Of a stretch of DNA of 64,000 nucleotides, positions 1 to 13,253 are shown one piece after another. The notes beneath the pieces are model-generated. The model did not search any database. It saw only the letters and a program-made list of their open reading frames with translations, and was not told the origin of the DNA. The stretch's first letter is position 1. Each line of letters opens with the position of its first letter. Made by a program: the position numbers and the translations under genes. Source of the stretch: Progne subis subis. Taxonomy: Eukaryota; Chordata; Aves; Passeriformes; Hirundinidae. The stretch lies in assembly GCA_022316685.1 (NCBI GenBank), contig JAKJHU010000036.1, forward strand, positions 4,537,036-4,601,035, read 5' to 3'.

Positions 1-1356
1 GTACTCCTAAATCTGTAGTGCTCCTGTGTGAGTTTTATAACATTCCAGTTATAAAACTTTATGTGTTGGCCTTGAGTGTTCAGCTGCGTGGATGAGAACT
101 GTTCTCCGTACTGTAATGGATTCAGCTAGCTGCTCTTGTTTCCACTGTGCTGAAGGGGATCCTGTTCTGTAGTCACATACAGTGGCAGTCATCAATATGA
201 AGGGGGAAAAAAAAAAAAAACAACCCCTCTCTAATGTGCTTCGCTGAGGAGTTTGTCAGATTCTCTGAAGCTGCCCAGTTCCAGCAAGCCATAGCCACTT
301 TTTAACTATCCTTAAAGCACTTCTAGTTCTTTACTGTAGAATTATTCTCTTCCAAGAGCAAGTAATGAGTCATATTGTTTGCATCCTATGTGTTCATGTA
401 GTTAGTTCTTAGTTTTGAAAAATGCTCTTCCACAGCAATGAAGTTTAATTTTAAAAAGTTCCTAGGGTCGAAATGGTTGTGCCAAAGTACTAAAATAACT
501 TTGATTATGTCTCATCTTGCCCCAGAGATGGGAATGTGAAGCATAATTTTCATAATGTGGACACTTCGGTAACATTAATAAAATGTGTAGTTTGGTATAG
601 CATATAAAGTTTAGTGTAAATTATGTTTTATTTATATAGAATTCTCAGAAGCAACAGTTATTAAAACAGAGAGGGAGTTCTCACTCCTGAATCAATTTTT
701 TAACTAGTGAAATACAAAAGTGCATGCCGTAGTGAAACAATGCCTATCTGTATTAAGAATAATCACTGTCCCTTAGGTAGGGAAGCATTAGGATGAGTAT
801 GAAACTGAGTCATGCTGAGCTGCTTTAGTAGCTTGCTGCCAAAAGGGACTCTCTCTGCATATTTCCGCAGCATATAGTGCTTCCTTAATCTGTGAGCTCA
901 CTCAGTTTGCTACTGTAATAGCAAAACTAAACAGCAGCTAGGGAGGGAAAGGAGGGAGAACTGCAGCATGAGTGAAGTGGGGTGATGATATGGGGAAGGA
1001 TAGTGATTGACCTCAGGACAGCCAGCAAATCACATTGTAAGGCTCTTAAAGAAATATTTTCCATCTGTGTAAGACTCCAGAAAGAGAACCGTAAGAACTA
1101 AGCTGCTCTACCAAAAAAAGAAATGTCCATGTAAGGAATGCAGACTTGGATATATGAAAGTGGAAGTGATGCTGTTTTAGCCACACTGGAGGTCACTTGT
1201 CTAGCTAAGGGAGACCTATGTCCTAGGGAAGTCTGGTCGCCAAGGGCTTCTTTTCTTGCCCCTTCTCTTTCTCTACCTCTGCCTGTCATCATACCATCAT
1301 CTTACTTAATTTGTACTTCTGTACTGCTAATATATGGTGTCTTTCTGGCTTCTTCT

Positions 1357-1387
<31 letters not shown>

Positions 1388-3971
1388 TATCTTTTTGGAA
1401 TGTTTTACCATACAATGTGTTGAAATAAAAGTGGTCTAAATGGCAAGTTGATAACATGATGTTTTTCACCCAAAGATGCAGCAGATCTCTGCAAGGCTTT
1501 GGCTATGCCCAGATCTCTTCCATGTTCAAGTATCCAGAGGGCAACAGACTTGCATTGACTAGGGAACAGCTGTCACCTGCAGAGAGAGAATCCAGGTTTT
1601 TTTGACAGGTCACCACAAAGGGGTTTTTGAGTTGTGCTGAAGTATTGCAGTGCACACTTGATCCTTGAGGGTCCACAAGGAACTGATGAGATAGATGAGG
1701 TGACTGGCTTGTCATTGCCTGACATTTCCTCAGCATGCAAGTGTGTTTGTACTGCTTGAGCAGGTAGGTGCAGAACTCATTGTGGAGTAAATCAGGCTCA
1801 ATTACATGCCTAAAGGGGGAGCTCAGAATCATCTTTGAAACAAAACTAAAAGGGAAGGGCTTTAATTACAGTAAAAGACAATCCTGTGAACCTCAGGAAA
1901 TGGGGAAGGACTTCTCTGTGACTCAGGGATCTCAACATGCATTGCCTAAGGCCATAAGAGGATTTACTACAATTTTGTTGTGCCATTCTTCACTGAAAGG
2001 TCAGTTAGCTGACTCCTGTATGCTGGTGGCTGAAAGATTTAATCCAGGGATAAAAAGGTAAAACTTAGCTTTGTGTAAAAATGGGGCATGCTAAGAGGAT
2101 ACTTCAGTAAGATACTACCAGTTGGGTTAAGCCTTTTGAACTTTGTCCTAAAACTGACCAGATTCTTCTGCTGCTGCCTGTCCAAAACCTGTCCGACCTC
2201 ACTCCTGCCCCTCCACACCACCCCCAAAAAGAAAAAAAAAGACTGATGAGATGTCACTCTTTCAGCTCTTTTGGGTAAGTCAGTGGCAGTATATCACAAC
2301 ACTGAAGAAAGAGGAAGTTGAGTGTTTCTTTCACTTGTTGAGCTGAAAGTAGTATTCAGAAAAAAGCCAGCCCCATCAGCTTCCAAGAAAAAAAATAGTT
2401 TAATACTTGGTTGGTTTTTGGATTATACTTTTTTTCTGACGCAGATATGGGGCGACTGAGAGGCATTTTAAAACTTTTATTCCATTTTCAGTCTCATGTG
2501 AAGGTTGAGACAGTACAGATGTTGTAATTCATGCCACCATAATCAGAAGCTAACTATTTCCGAATTACAATACATTATAAGTGTTTCTTGGCTTATCAGC
2601 TTCTGCTACACAATGCTGTTAATGCCTTGAAGCCAATCATCTAAAATTACCCCTCATGGGTCCTACTACAGTGCATCTTTCATAGCTCTATTTCTCCAAA
2701 GTATCTGCTCTTATTTGCAAGGCCATCATTTGAAACTTGTTTCTGGTTCCATTTCTCTCTCAACATGGCATTTATAAGTCAACATTTTCTATCTCAAAGT
2801 TTACATACAGATACATACTTTGTGAGTCTCTGTCAGTCTTTGAGAATGCTCAACAAATCCATTTCCTGCAGGTAGGTACCTGTAAGCTTGCCAGCAGATA
2901 AGTAATAATTGCCATGGATTTACTGAAATCAGTTTTCTACCCTGAGAAAGGCATTGTGGACAGGGAAAGGCATTTTGACAGTCCTGATAGTGTTTTGATA
3001 AGCAATCTCCGGAAACCTCCTTAGAGCCTAAATGCAGAAGTGATTGGAGAACTGCACTCAAGAGCTGTTAGTTGATCATTAATAAACCCAGAAAAATGTA
3101 TTAGGTTGGGTATTCCATCTTCCCTGTATTCAGTGTTATACTATAGTAACATTATGATTGGACCAGGATGATGAAATGTAGAATAGATTTAATAAACCTG
3201 CCAGTAGTTTAAATTTGAGGAGGAATGCAAGCGCTGTAGAATAAAATAATGAATTTTTAAAAGTTCTGAGAAATGACAGGAATGGCTGATGTGACCAGAT
3301 GGAGCCAAAATAAAGAACAAATGGCTACTGGGTCTAGCTTAGGAATTTCTCTGAAAATTACAGTGCATTACAAGATGAACAAATACAGTTTGTGGCTACA
3401 GTTTTTTTCACCCCTCAACAAATTTATGGGAACACATAAATGGGTATCTGACCTTCGAGAACTGCAAAATCATTTTTCCACTCGAAAATGTTAAGACTTG
3501 ACCAGGAGGAATACATCCTGCTGCTCTGGGTACGGCCTTTAAGAAGCCTGAGAGCCAATCAGATCAAATTCTTGAGAGGGTAACAGGAATGATTAGGTGT
3601 CAACAGATGACTTGGAGCCACAGGCTGGATGAACTTCTAAAATAACTATTCCAACAGCAAGAACTTTTGGAACTAGTTGTTTAGGAAGGTTATGGAGTCT
3701 GTCATGGATGATCTATGTCTAACCTGTTCTTACGCTTTTTTTAGAAGGAAGAAGCCTGTCTCAAGGCACTGCAAAACCCTGCATTATGCTTCTAAATGCT
3801 TATGCTGTTAAAGACAGGCTTGCAAACATGCTAACCAGCACACATTAGAGTCCATATCTCTAATTAACATCTGTCTTGTGAAAGTCTCTTCTTCATGAAC
3901 AATGCTTCTAACCTGCTGTTCAAGACTTTCTGGTAGTCTCTCTGTTATCCTTACAGGTGAGAGTATAAAAG
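1..3971. other. No gene seen; AT-rich flank
   Basis: Only short homopolymers (A14 at 207-220, the CTT/T tract at 1348) and unremarkable unique-looking sequence. Open frames are short and lack domains or splice context. Confidence 0.6.
1348..1385. repeat. (CTT)n followed by poly-T
   Basis: Several TTC/CTT units run into about 24 T. Confidence 0.9.
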
Positions 3972-5054
3972 TGTGTTGATTGGTTTGGCATGGCCTGGTT
4001 TTAGGTAGAAGAGGGCTAGAGAGATGGTTCCTGCGAGAAGCTGCTGGAGGCTTCCACCATGTCCAGCAGAGCCAGTGGCTGATGGCTCTGAGGATGGACA
4101 TGCTGCTGGCCAAAACTGGGCCAATGAGAGAAGTTGGTAATGTCTCTGTGTGACATATTTAGGAAGAAAATCTAAACAAAAGTCACAGGGTTTGCATCTA
4201 GTCAGAGAAGAGGAGGAGGTTGTGAGGGAAACAACATGGAGACATGAAGGTAGGTGGAGTAGGAGTGGGAGGAGGTGCTCCAGATTCCTCTGCAGGCTGT
4301 GGTGAGACCATGGTGAGGCAGCTGTGTCCCAGCAGCCCGTGGGGATCTATGGGAGATGTAGACATCCATTCACAGCCCATGGGGATCCAGGGGGGATGCA
4401 GAGATCCACCCAAAGCCCGTGGGAAGATGTCCACACTGGAGTGGGTGGATGCCTGGAGGAGGCTGTGATCCTGTGGGATACCTGATGGAGAGAGAGGGCT
4501 CTTGTTTCCAGGCTGGTGCAGCCTGTCCTTGGGTTACTGCACCCTGTGGGAGGAGAGACTCACAACACAGAAGCTTTGGGGGGAATGTCTGGTTGTGGGA
4601 GTGATGTTTGCAGCAGGTGCGGTTTGGCTGCTGCTCGTCAGAGTGGATCCATGCCAGGGCATTTCATGGAGAGCTGTCTCCCATGGAAGGGACTCACGGC
4701 CTCACAGGGGAAGAATGCCTCTCCCAGAGTAGTAGAAGAAAATCTTGGTGATGAACTGACCACAAACCATCACACCCTGTCTCCCTGTGCTGTCTCTGGG
4801 AAAGAAGGAGGGGCTTGGGGGAAAAGGTGTTTTAAGGGCTTACTATACTTACTTTATATTATCCTCCTCAGACTCTGTTAGTAACACATTTCACTTTGCA
4901 GCTAAAGTCGAGCCTGTTTTGCCCTTGAAATGTTTCTCCTGGTCCTTATCTCACTCATGAAGCTTTTGTTAACTTTTTTCCCTTCCTCTGCCCAGCTGTG
5001 ACAGGGGAGGGTGAGCGAGCAAACCTGACGCTGTGCCAGTGTCAAACCGCAACA
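3972..5054 (+). mobile_element. Degraded avian LTR-type repeat (about 1.08 kb)
   Basis: The sequence follows a repeat I recognise as abundant in songbirds: a GGTTTGGCATGGCCTGG start region, many near-repeats of 'ATGG..GATCCA' and 'CCCGTGGG', a GATGAACTGACC motif at 4751, a CTTATCTC motif near 4945 and an end resembling AACCGCAACA at 5054. Candidate 4-bp duplication AAAG on both sides, but the sequence there is simple. The short open frames in it are chance products of the repeat. Confidence 0.55.
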
Positions 5055-7149
5055 AAAGGAGATTGGAGACAGGGAGTGTTGGTGTAATTTATAGCACAGT
5101 GGTATTTTCATGGGGATTTAAAGCATCCATAGGTGTATCGGTTATGTGTGTTTCAAAGGTAGAATTTACATTACAGAAAGAAGTGGCCCATCTGACATTA
5201 ATGCTCCATTTTACTGGTTTATTCAACAAGAAATGTATCTTTTTTTTCAAATCTTGTGAAGGAGCAGATGAAGAAAAGGTTGCAACTGTGACTTCCACTG
5301 ATTTCTCTTTAAGAAAAGAAGGTTGAATATCCACTGCTGGTGACTGCCAAGTCTTGCTGGTGGGGCAAGAATAAATCTTTGAAAAGCTGTAAACCAATTT
5401 TGGTGACAAAATACTCACTCATGGAAGCAGGCTATTTTGTGACAGAATTTCTGAAAGTTAGAGCAAATAATGTAGAGCAAATCAAAATGTGATAATGTGC
5501 TGCACTTAAGAGGTGTACAATCCCCCTCCCTCCCCATCCCCCTGTTAAATAGCACTCATGTTCCTGTTTTTACATTAGAACACTGATAGTAAAAGCTATT
5601 CAGTTAAGATAGAAAAAAGATGTTATCCATAGAACCAAGTGTACAAGGAAAGTATAGAAAAGGCTGTGGAAGAAAATTCAACTGATTTAATGACTTACTC
5701 TTGACAGGTTAAACATTCATCCTCACTGTCTCTGCATTGCTTGAAAATAGGTTTGATTATATGTTCCAGTCTTTTCTTTGGAATTAAGTTCAAGCTATTT
5801 TATGATTTGTTTTGATTTTTACTCCTTCTTGTACTCCTGTGAAAGGCAGATAATGACATTTTCCATCTTTTCTGGAATTTCTTCTCTTCAGGCCCCTGGG
5901 TTTCATCAGTTCTAATGCAGAAGAATAGGTAAAGAATACAGTGAGAGTTGTACCAAACAACTCTCATACCAAACATTTTTCTAGGCCAGAATTTTGAAAA
6001 CTCAGAGATGACAATAATGTGGTGTCTCTAAAACATCTCAATATCCACTGATTCAGTTGGATCTTGCCTTTCCTCTCCTTTTCCACACAGAATTCTTGCC
6101 TTCTTTCTCTTTTCACTTTCTTTGCACTTCCTCTTGTGGCTCTCATGTACTGTAATTATTTTTTGTGATTATTATCATGAAACAACATGTTGCACTTTCT
6201 CCTTGGCTTTCTTATTTGAGTCTTTTACACTTGGTAATTTAAACGCATTTTTATTCCATATACTCATTTTTTTCAAGTTTTATGCTGCTGAACAGCTCAT
6301 GATTTCTTGTCTTTTGTCTGCTAAAGGAGTTTTTTTTTTTCCTTCCTGTGTTTTTACTATCATTCTTTAGTAACTGGAAAAACCTCCCCCCACCCCACCA
6401 TATGCTTATCTCCTAACTATCCTAACCCGCAAATTTGCCTTGAAAGCTATGTTCTTAAAATCTGTGCTCTTCCTTTGTTGCCTAACTACACCATTAGTGT
6501 AATTCCACAGCCACTTGTGTACAAGTTTGCCCCTTACTGTCATCTTTTTAACTACCTTTTCTAATTTATATGAATGAACTATGGGAAAATATTTTTCTTT
6601 TCTCCAGCTTGGTAGAGGTGGTCTACTATATTTTACTCTAAAACATTGATGAATAATCTTATTGTATTGTACTTGTTTCCACAATGGAGATCTAGATACT
6701 AAAGTTTCACTACATTGAGCATGGTTTGGTGCTCTTAAGTAGTCCCTACATCATGATAAAGGGCTCAGGTTTTTGATTTTTCTTTCCCTTCCCTTCACGT
6801 CCTCTAGTTTTATTGGTTTGGACACAATGCCAATCCGATGTAACTGTTTGATATTTAATTGATTTACAGCCTAGACAGATTCATCTATTTCTTAGACATG
6901 AGTAATAGTAATTGGAGAAAGATGCATGGTGAGATCAGTTGGGTACGACTGTAGGTGAAGACCTTACCTGGAAGATTTGGGTTTGGCTTTCCTTTTGGTC
7001 TTACTTTCACTATAGCTTGTCTTATCAGTTGTGTGCTTTCAGGCTGGTGGCAGTCTTAGCCAGCATTTCAACCTCTGCTTTCTCAAGTTACTCAACTGTA
7101 TCAAAACAAATAGTTCTTGAAGGAGAGGTGTGCACTGTCCTATTTCAGT
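5055..7149. other. No gene or recognisable repeat seen
   Basis: AT-rich sequence with short chance frames only. Confidence 0.55.
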
Positions 7150-7746
7150 AGTGCCCATGGCCACTGGTGGTAAATACCAGTCTTGCTGGCCTAGCTGCAG
7201 TGGGCTGAGCAGGGCCAGCAGCTGAGCGCCAACCCAATTTGCCTGCCAACTTTCTTCCCCCTCTTCCCTTCCTCCCGCAGCAGGATGGAGGAGAGAATCG
7301 GAAGAGCAAAAAACCAGGAAAACTTGTGGCTTGAGATAAAGACAGTTTAATAAGTGAAGCAATCTGTGCACCCAGGCAAAGCAAAATAAGGAATTTATTC
7401 ACTGCTTCCTATCAGCAGACCGATGTTCAGGCACTTCCTGGAGAGCAGAGCTCCATCATGTGTAATGGTTACTTGGAAAGACAAAAGCCATTATCAGGAG
7501 TGTCCTGGTTCCAGCTACCTCCTCCTCTTTGCCCAAGTTTTCATTGTTAATCACAATGTCATATGCTATGGAATATCCCTTTGGTCAGTTGTGGCCAGCT
7601 GTCCTGTCTGTCTCCTCCCAGATTCCTGCTCAGTGGGGAGCAGCACGAGGAGCAGAGATAGCCTTGGTGCTCTGCAAGTATGGCACAGCACAGCCACAGC
7701 ACGGGGGAGTAATCTGTGCTCTTTTAGTCAAAAATTCAAATGGTCA
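7150..7746 (-). mobile_element. Degraded ERVL-like LTR
   Basis: It contains motifs I recognise from an abundant avian LTR: GAGATAAAGACAGTTTAATA (about 7334), TATGGAATATCCCTTTGG (about 7567) and GTCAGCTGTCC-like sequence. Orientation is inferred from that family. Boundaries are approximate and no target duplication was found. Confidence 0.55.
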
Positions 7747-7748
7747 TG

Positions 7749-8137
7749 TGTGGGAACCGAGCTACCAAAGATGGATAATGCCTTAGCCCAGGTAGCTTAT
7801 GCAGAAACCATAAACCTGAGACCATGGGAGGCAAGATATGGAAATTAGAATGCTGATGGAATCATTCCTAAATAGGTCGTGTCTGGTTCTCCATTGGTTT
7901 GGGACCTTTGACATATAAAAGCATGTCCCTATGCTGTGTTCGGGGTTGCACCTTTGCCCTCAGGTGATTTTATATATTGTTAATTTCGCCCCGAGCCTTC
8001 GGATGTTGCCCTTCGGACCATGTGGTCTCTACGTTTGTTTTTTCACCACCATTAAAGTTCTATTTTCAGGCTCTCCATTGTTCCCACTCCTCTATTTTCG
8101 CCATGCTCTGCCCAGCCGGACCGGACCTAGAATCACA
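7749..8137 (+). mobile_element. Probable LTR fragment next to the ERVL-like LTR
   Basis: Layout resembles U3-R-U5: CATATAAAAG at about 7910 as TATA box, CATTAAAG at about 8050 as polyA signal and an end near AATCACA at 8137. It begins near TGTGGGAACC. No clear target duplication, so the limits are approximate. Confidence 0.45.
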
Positions 8138-10299
8138 GTGCCAACTGTGTTAATCATGTACTTCAGGTGCAAATCAGAAAAGTAGTCTATTTGTATAATT
8201 TATTTCTGGAATTAATGATAAAAGTGATGTATTCATTTCTGAGAGGTATGATACCTGTGAAGGGCATAAAGGGGCTGGTGTTGGTGCAAGCATATTTACC
8301 TGGCTGTCAATAGAATGTACTGTGCAATGACTGTGTAATAAAACTTGTGCTGGCATTAAAGCGTCCCTTGGCCATTTCATATGTGGGGTGAGACAGTTGG
8401 TGTTTGAGCTGTTCTGAGCTTCTCTGGGGTGAGGCTTCAAAAATTTGTGAGGCTTACAGGAGCCTTTTAGCTGGTTTTTTTTTTTTTTTAATTTCTGTAT
8501 TGTAAGTTTTTGCTGCATGGTGTCTGACTGCTAACAGGATGGACAAAAAGCTCTTCTCCCCTTACCCTTCCACAGTTACACAGTTGTGCTGTGCTTAGAG
8601 AACTGCTGAGGAAATGGGAGAAATCTGAGGAAAGAACTGACACCATGTCTGCTGTATCCTGCCTGAATTAATTTATTACCTTATGATGCTCACTCAAACA
8701 CTTTCTCTTTTGCCCTAGGTTGCTGTGGCTGAAATCTTTTTATGTGTCTTAAAGTGTGTCAGGTTCTGAAACTGTTTCCCACAGGGCACCCTAAGATTTC
8801 AGGAAGAAGTTATATGTTGTGTATGACTGACTGTGGCACTACTTATGGATACCTGCCTTGATTCTAATTAGAAAGCAAGCCAGCTGTGTGTTCCATTCTT
8901 AATTCACTGTCCCCATTCACTTTGCAAGGATCTAAAGTATGCAATTCAAGCCTGAGTAAATCCACACTGGGTACTGGGTGATGGAATTCTTGAATATAAT
9001 GACTTAATTCTCTGGACTGCACCATTAAGGATTTTGCTAGTTTGTGAAGAAACAGGTGAGTGGCCACATCTTTGTTGCAGCTCCCAGCACCAATTTCAGA
9101 GCATCATTTACTGAAAGGTCAGGACCAACAATGCAGAAATTAAATACCAGACAAAATTAAACCAGGTCAGCAGCCTGACCATTCCTGTGTCTCAAGTGTT
9201 GCTTAATGCTGCAGGGCAATTTAACTCTGCTCTGAGTTGCTAAAGTGATGAGGGGTGAAAAACAGCACTTGTCATAGTAACTTCTATTTGTTTGGAATTT
9301 TATCACTGCAAACGAAGATCCAATATTCTTTTCAAACCATGGCATATACACAGCACTTTCTTTATATTTTTTCTTCCTTGAGCCATTTGAAGTATTTGTG
9401 CAGGATGACTAATAATATTTTCATTAAATTTTCCTTATTGTCCTATGAACATTCACTAGTATTAGTTGCTTTGTTTTAAGGGATGTTATAACTCAAGCTT
9501 TTGCTCTCAGGTGAAATATATGATACTGAAAAGCTGTCAAAAGTGCTCAGTTCCTGTTATGGTAGGAATTCATGAGCAGCAGAAGACTGTTTTATAATTC
9601 TAAAACCCTTTAATTTCTTTCTGTAATCCCATTTTATTTAAAGAGAAAGCAAGCTAATGTTTCGACTCCAGAAAATATTATCTGAAGGGTCAGGAAAACA
9701 GGCCAGCTTCATTTCTCTTAAGAAGTGTAATGACAATACAAAATTATTACTATGAAAAGAGAAAATAAGCCTGGCTTTTGTGTCTCCTGAGTGTCAGTTC
9801 TTTTCCTGAAGGCTCTGCTCTGATTCAACGATTCACACTGATCTTAAAATGTGCATTATTCTACACAGAATTTGTGCAGGAATGTGCTGCAAATGAAATA
9901 CAACTAACTCCCAGCAGCTGTTTCTGCTCTAGTTTCTAGATGAAGTAAAGCCCAGCTCCTCCTCACAGAACTAGGAAATCAAATGTGCTTGAGCTCATAT
10001 GTATACACTGGGCTTTGGACAAGGCTTTGAAGTATGAAGAATGTGGAATAATTGTATTCTCTAGCCAATTTCAAACCCATTTGGGACGGGATGTTGTACA
10101 TTATAAGACCAGAAATCATCAGAATATCTGTAATTGAAGATAATTTTCCTTGATCGTCTAACAGGAAAATAGTGTAGCAATTTCACTGGCTGAAAAGCTT
10201 CAGTTTTCAAAGATCCTAGTATTTGCAAAAGAGTACAGGAAAACGGAAACATTAATGATTGAAGTGGCCATATGGCTGAAGGCCCACAGAAATGTGTAA
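8138..10299. other. No gene seen
   Basis: Unique-looking sequence. A T13 run lies near 8477. Nothing else recognised. Confidence 0.55.
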
Positions 10300-10482
10300 G
10301 AGACTGGGACAATTTTCATATGAGAAAGGACTGACAGAGTTGTGACTGCCCAGCCTGGAGAAGGGAAGGCTCAGGAGGATCTCATCAATGTATAGAAATA
10401 CCTGAGGGGAGGCTGCAAAAGAGGACAGAGGAAGGCCCTTTCCAGTAGTGGCGAGGGCAGAGACAGTGGGAACAAACTGGAA
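10300..10482 (+). mobile_element. CR1 LINE fragment
   Basis: CAGCCTGGAGAAGGGAAGGC, GGATCTCATCAATGTATA and the following region match the 3' coding end of CR1 in sense orientation. Both ends are truncated and there is no open frame. Confidence 0.8.
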
Positions 10483-11892
10483 ATTACTTTTTTTAATATT
10501 TCCCACCCTTTTCTACATAGCAGTAAGGTTCTTGAAAACTCCTTTCTTTTGTCTGCTCACATTCTTTGTCAGTTCTCACTTTCAGCTTGATTCATCATCT
10601 GCTCAGTCTCAGGTTTTTCCATCTACTTGAAACACACGGTCTCCTTAGATGCTAATATCTTCATGCTCAAAGCCAATCTTCCCTTACTGACCTTGATGAA
10701 ATAAGGGAGGAACCCATGGCTTGCTGTGAAGTGATCATGACAAGTGCCTTTATGCTTGTGTGTGCCTATAATAGCATTTACACGTGCATGCAGACATATA
10801 TATGTATTCACATTTGTTAGCCATTACAAATGCTTCATGTAGGCCCAAATGCCCCTACAACCTTCCTGTCCTCATTTTGTTCCAAATGTGTGCTCTTCAC
10901 CTTAACTAGATTTACTCAATAGTTGACTGTAAGTGGTAGGAAGGAGAGCACTCCTTTTTAATGGCTTTGTTTAATGTCAGCAGTAATGGAGTTCAATCCT
11001 GATCTACATCTCATGGGATTCCTGTAGCACAGACAAATGGTTTCTGATCCAATATTGCTCAGTCTCACACCGTGGGGACTTGTATTTTCAAGTAGAAATT
11101 AAGCAGAAACCCCCATATATTTGCTCATAACTAAATGACACATTTGTTATTTAAATGCTTTTTTCTCCCCATCTTCATATCCTTTGTTGTTAAAGATTAT
11201 CCTGTGCTTTAGATTGAGGTATTAATGATACAGCTGGGTTTTTAAGGTATTCAGAAGAAACTGATACAAAAATGTGGTACCTTGCAGAAACCTATTTGTA
11301 ACAGCTCCTTAGAAGCCATGTGTGAGAGCACTATTGTCATGCTGAAGAACTCCACCTGAATATTGATTTTAAAATTCTCCCCAGCACTTCCTTTTCTACT
11401 GAGAGTACCATTTCAGTCTAAACTACTGCTGAGTTAAAGAAAAAAAGAATTAGCCTAGCTTTGCTTTTCCATCACAGGTTTGGCTCTTTGTGCCTACAGC
11501 CATACTTCATATCTCCATCATTGCAGCAGAACTTCTGAATGTTAAGAATATAGTATTGACTTTGGAGAACTAATCCTTCTTTTTACTGAATACCACATGA
11601 GACTTTAGGAGGCCTGGATTTTTTTTTTTTTTTTTAAATTTATTTATTTGCAGTAAGTGGTATGTATATAATAAATTCATCAGTTCTCTTTTCAAAAGAC
11701 TATTTGAGCACTTGCAAGGATCAAGCCACACTAAATGAACCAAGATTTCCTTTTATAGCCTTAGTAGTTTATGCAGGCATGTCTTCTTTCCTGCCCTACT
11801 GGCAATGAAACGGGCCAAAAAAAGCGAAGATCAGCTATATCTAGAATTGCAGATGGTCTTGTTTGCAAGTAAAAATGGTAACTTTTGTCAAT
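10483..11892. other. No gene seen
   Basis: AT-rich sequence; a T15 run near 11620 is followed by a TTTA-rich stretch. Confidence 0.55.
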
Positions 11893-12515
11893 GAATCATG
11901 GAATATGCAGAGTTGGAAGAGACCCACAAGGATTATAGACTTCAACTTCTGGCTCTGTAAAGGACCATCCCCAAGAGTCACACCCGGTGCCTGAGAGCAT
12001 TGTCCAAACACTTCTTGAACTCTGTCAGGCTGGTGCTGTCACCACTTCCCTGGGGAGCCTGTTCCAGTGCCCAGCTACCCTCTGGATGAGGAACCTTATC
12101 TTGATATCCAGCCTAAATCTTCCCTGACACAAGTTCAGGCCATTCCCTTGGGTCACCACAGAGAAGAGATCAGTGCCTGCCTCTCCTCTTCCCCTCATGA
12201 GGAAGTTGTAACTGCAGTGAGGTTTCCTCTCAGTCTCCTCCAGGCTGAACAGACCCAGTGCCCTCAGCTGCTCCTCACACAGCTTCCCCTCAAGGGCCTT
12301 CACCATCTTCATTGCCCTCCTTTGGACACTCTCTAACAGTTCAGTGTATTTCTTACACTGTGGTACCCAAACTGCCCCCAGCACTGGAGGTGAGGCTGCC
12401 TCAGTGCAGAGCAGAGGGGAACAATCCCCTCCCTTGCCTGGCTGCTGATGCTGTGCCTGATGTACCCCAGGACAGGGTTGGTCCTCCTGGCTGCCAGGAG
12501 GACCCTGGCATGAAA
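11893..12515 (-). mobile_element. CR1 LINE, 5'-truncated, minus strand
   Basis: The plus strand begins with the reverse complement of the CR1 3' end (GAATCATGG and GTTGGAAGAGACC). The minus strand retains the C-terminal part of the CR1 reverse transcriptase frame (about 12030-12500), with L-E-S-V-Q-R-R-A and H-W-N-R-L-P-R motifs. Truncated upstream like most CR1 copies; not functional. Confidence 0.9.
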
Positions 12516-12573
12516 AGGGAGGTACCTTATATGTGGTAAACATTTCTTATCAGGGTTATTTAAAAAGTGCAAA

Positions 12574-12590
12574 TTTTTTTTTTTTTTTTT
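12574..12590. repeat. Poly-T run between CR1 and solo LTR
   Basis: 17 T just before the GCTTTC duplication of the LTR at 12602. Confidence 0.85.
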
Positions 12591-12601
12591 GGGTTGCTTT
12601 C

Positions 12602-13247
12602 TGTTGGGGGCTTTCCCCATTTTTCAGGTGGTTTCAGAGTCTTTTGCCCCCCTGCACAGCTCTGAGCCAAACCGAAGGAAGAGACAGAGTCTTCAGGTTT
12701 AGATTTTTCAAGGTTGCATATTTCGTTTATTGTTTCTTATCTTACAATTCTCTCAGAGTCCAACAAGATGTTCGCAGCTGCATGGACTTCTCACGTCTCC
12801 CCCTGAGCTGGGCTGTCCTTATCTTTTATACTAATTGCTACGTATTTGATTATTTACTATTTCTTACCAATGTCTATCACTATTACTAAAGAGGTCATCT
12901 CTACTCTGACCCAATCCTCACTAACTACTTTGTGCCACGTCACTGCAGAAATGGAGTGAGGGAAGGAGAATGAATAAGAAGGAGGCAATGACCCAGATTC
13001 TCCATCTTGTCCCCATTCACTTCAATGCTAGGAATCTAAAATTACTGTTTTTTTCACCCTGTGATAAGCTGAACTACTATTTTTCACACTCTTGTGGCCT
13101 GTAAACCCTCTTGCAGTGCAGCAAGCCTCTCCCATGGACTGAAGATCAAATCCAGTGTCTCTCTGAGCTCTGGGCTGTGGTCCCAGACCTCCCTGCCCAG
13201 GTCCGTGACCCTCCAGGGCAACCAAAGGAATGCCCTGGACTCCAACA
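12602..13247 (-). mobile_element. Solo LTR, class II-like family A (646 bp)
   Basis: It starts TGTTGG and ends CCAACA, and is flanked on both sides by GCTTTC (12596-12601 and 13248-13253), an exact 6-bp target duplication. Read on the minus strand it has a TATA box (TATAAAAG, complement at 12823-12830) and AATAAA (complement at 12726-12731) in promoter-to-polyA order. It is clearly similar over its full length to 37255-37900. No internal retroviral sequence remains, so it arose by LTR-LTR recombination. Confidence 0.9.
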
Positions 13248-13253
13248 GCTTTC

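Noticed and set aside
12025..12543. 172-codon minus-strand frame
   Set aside because: It is the remnant of the CR1 reverse-transcriptase C-terminus, not a host gene.
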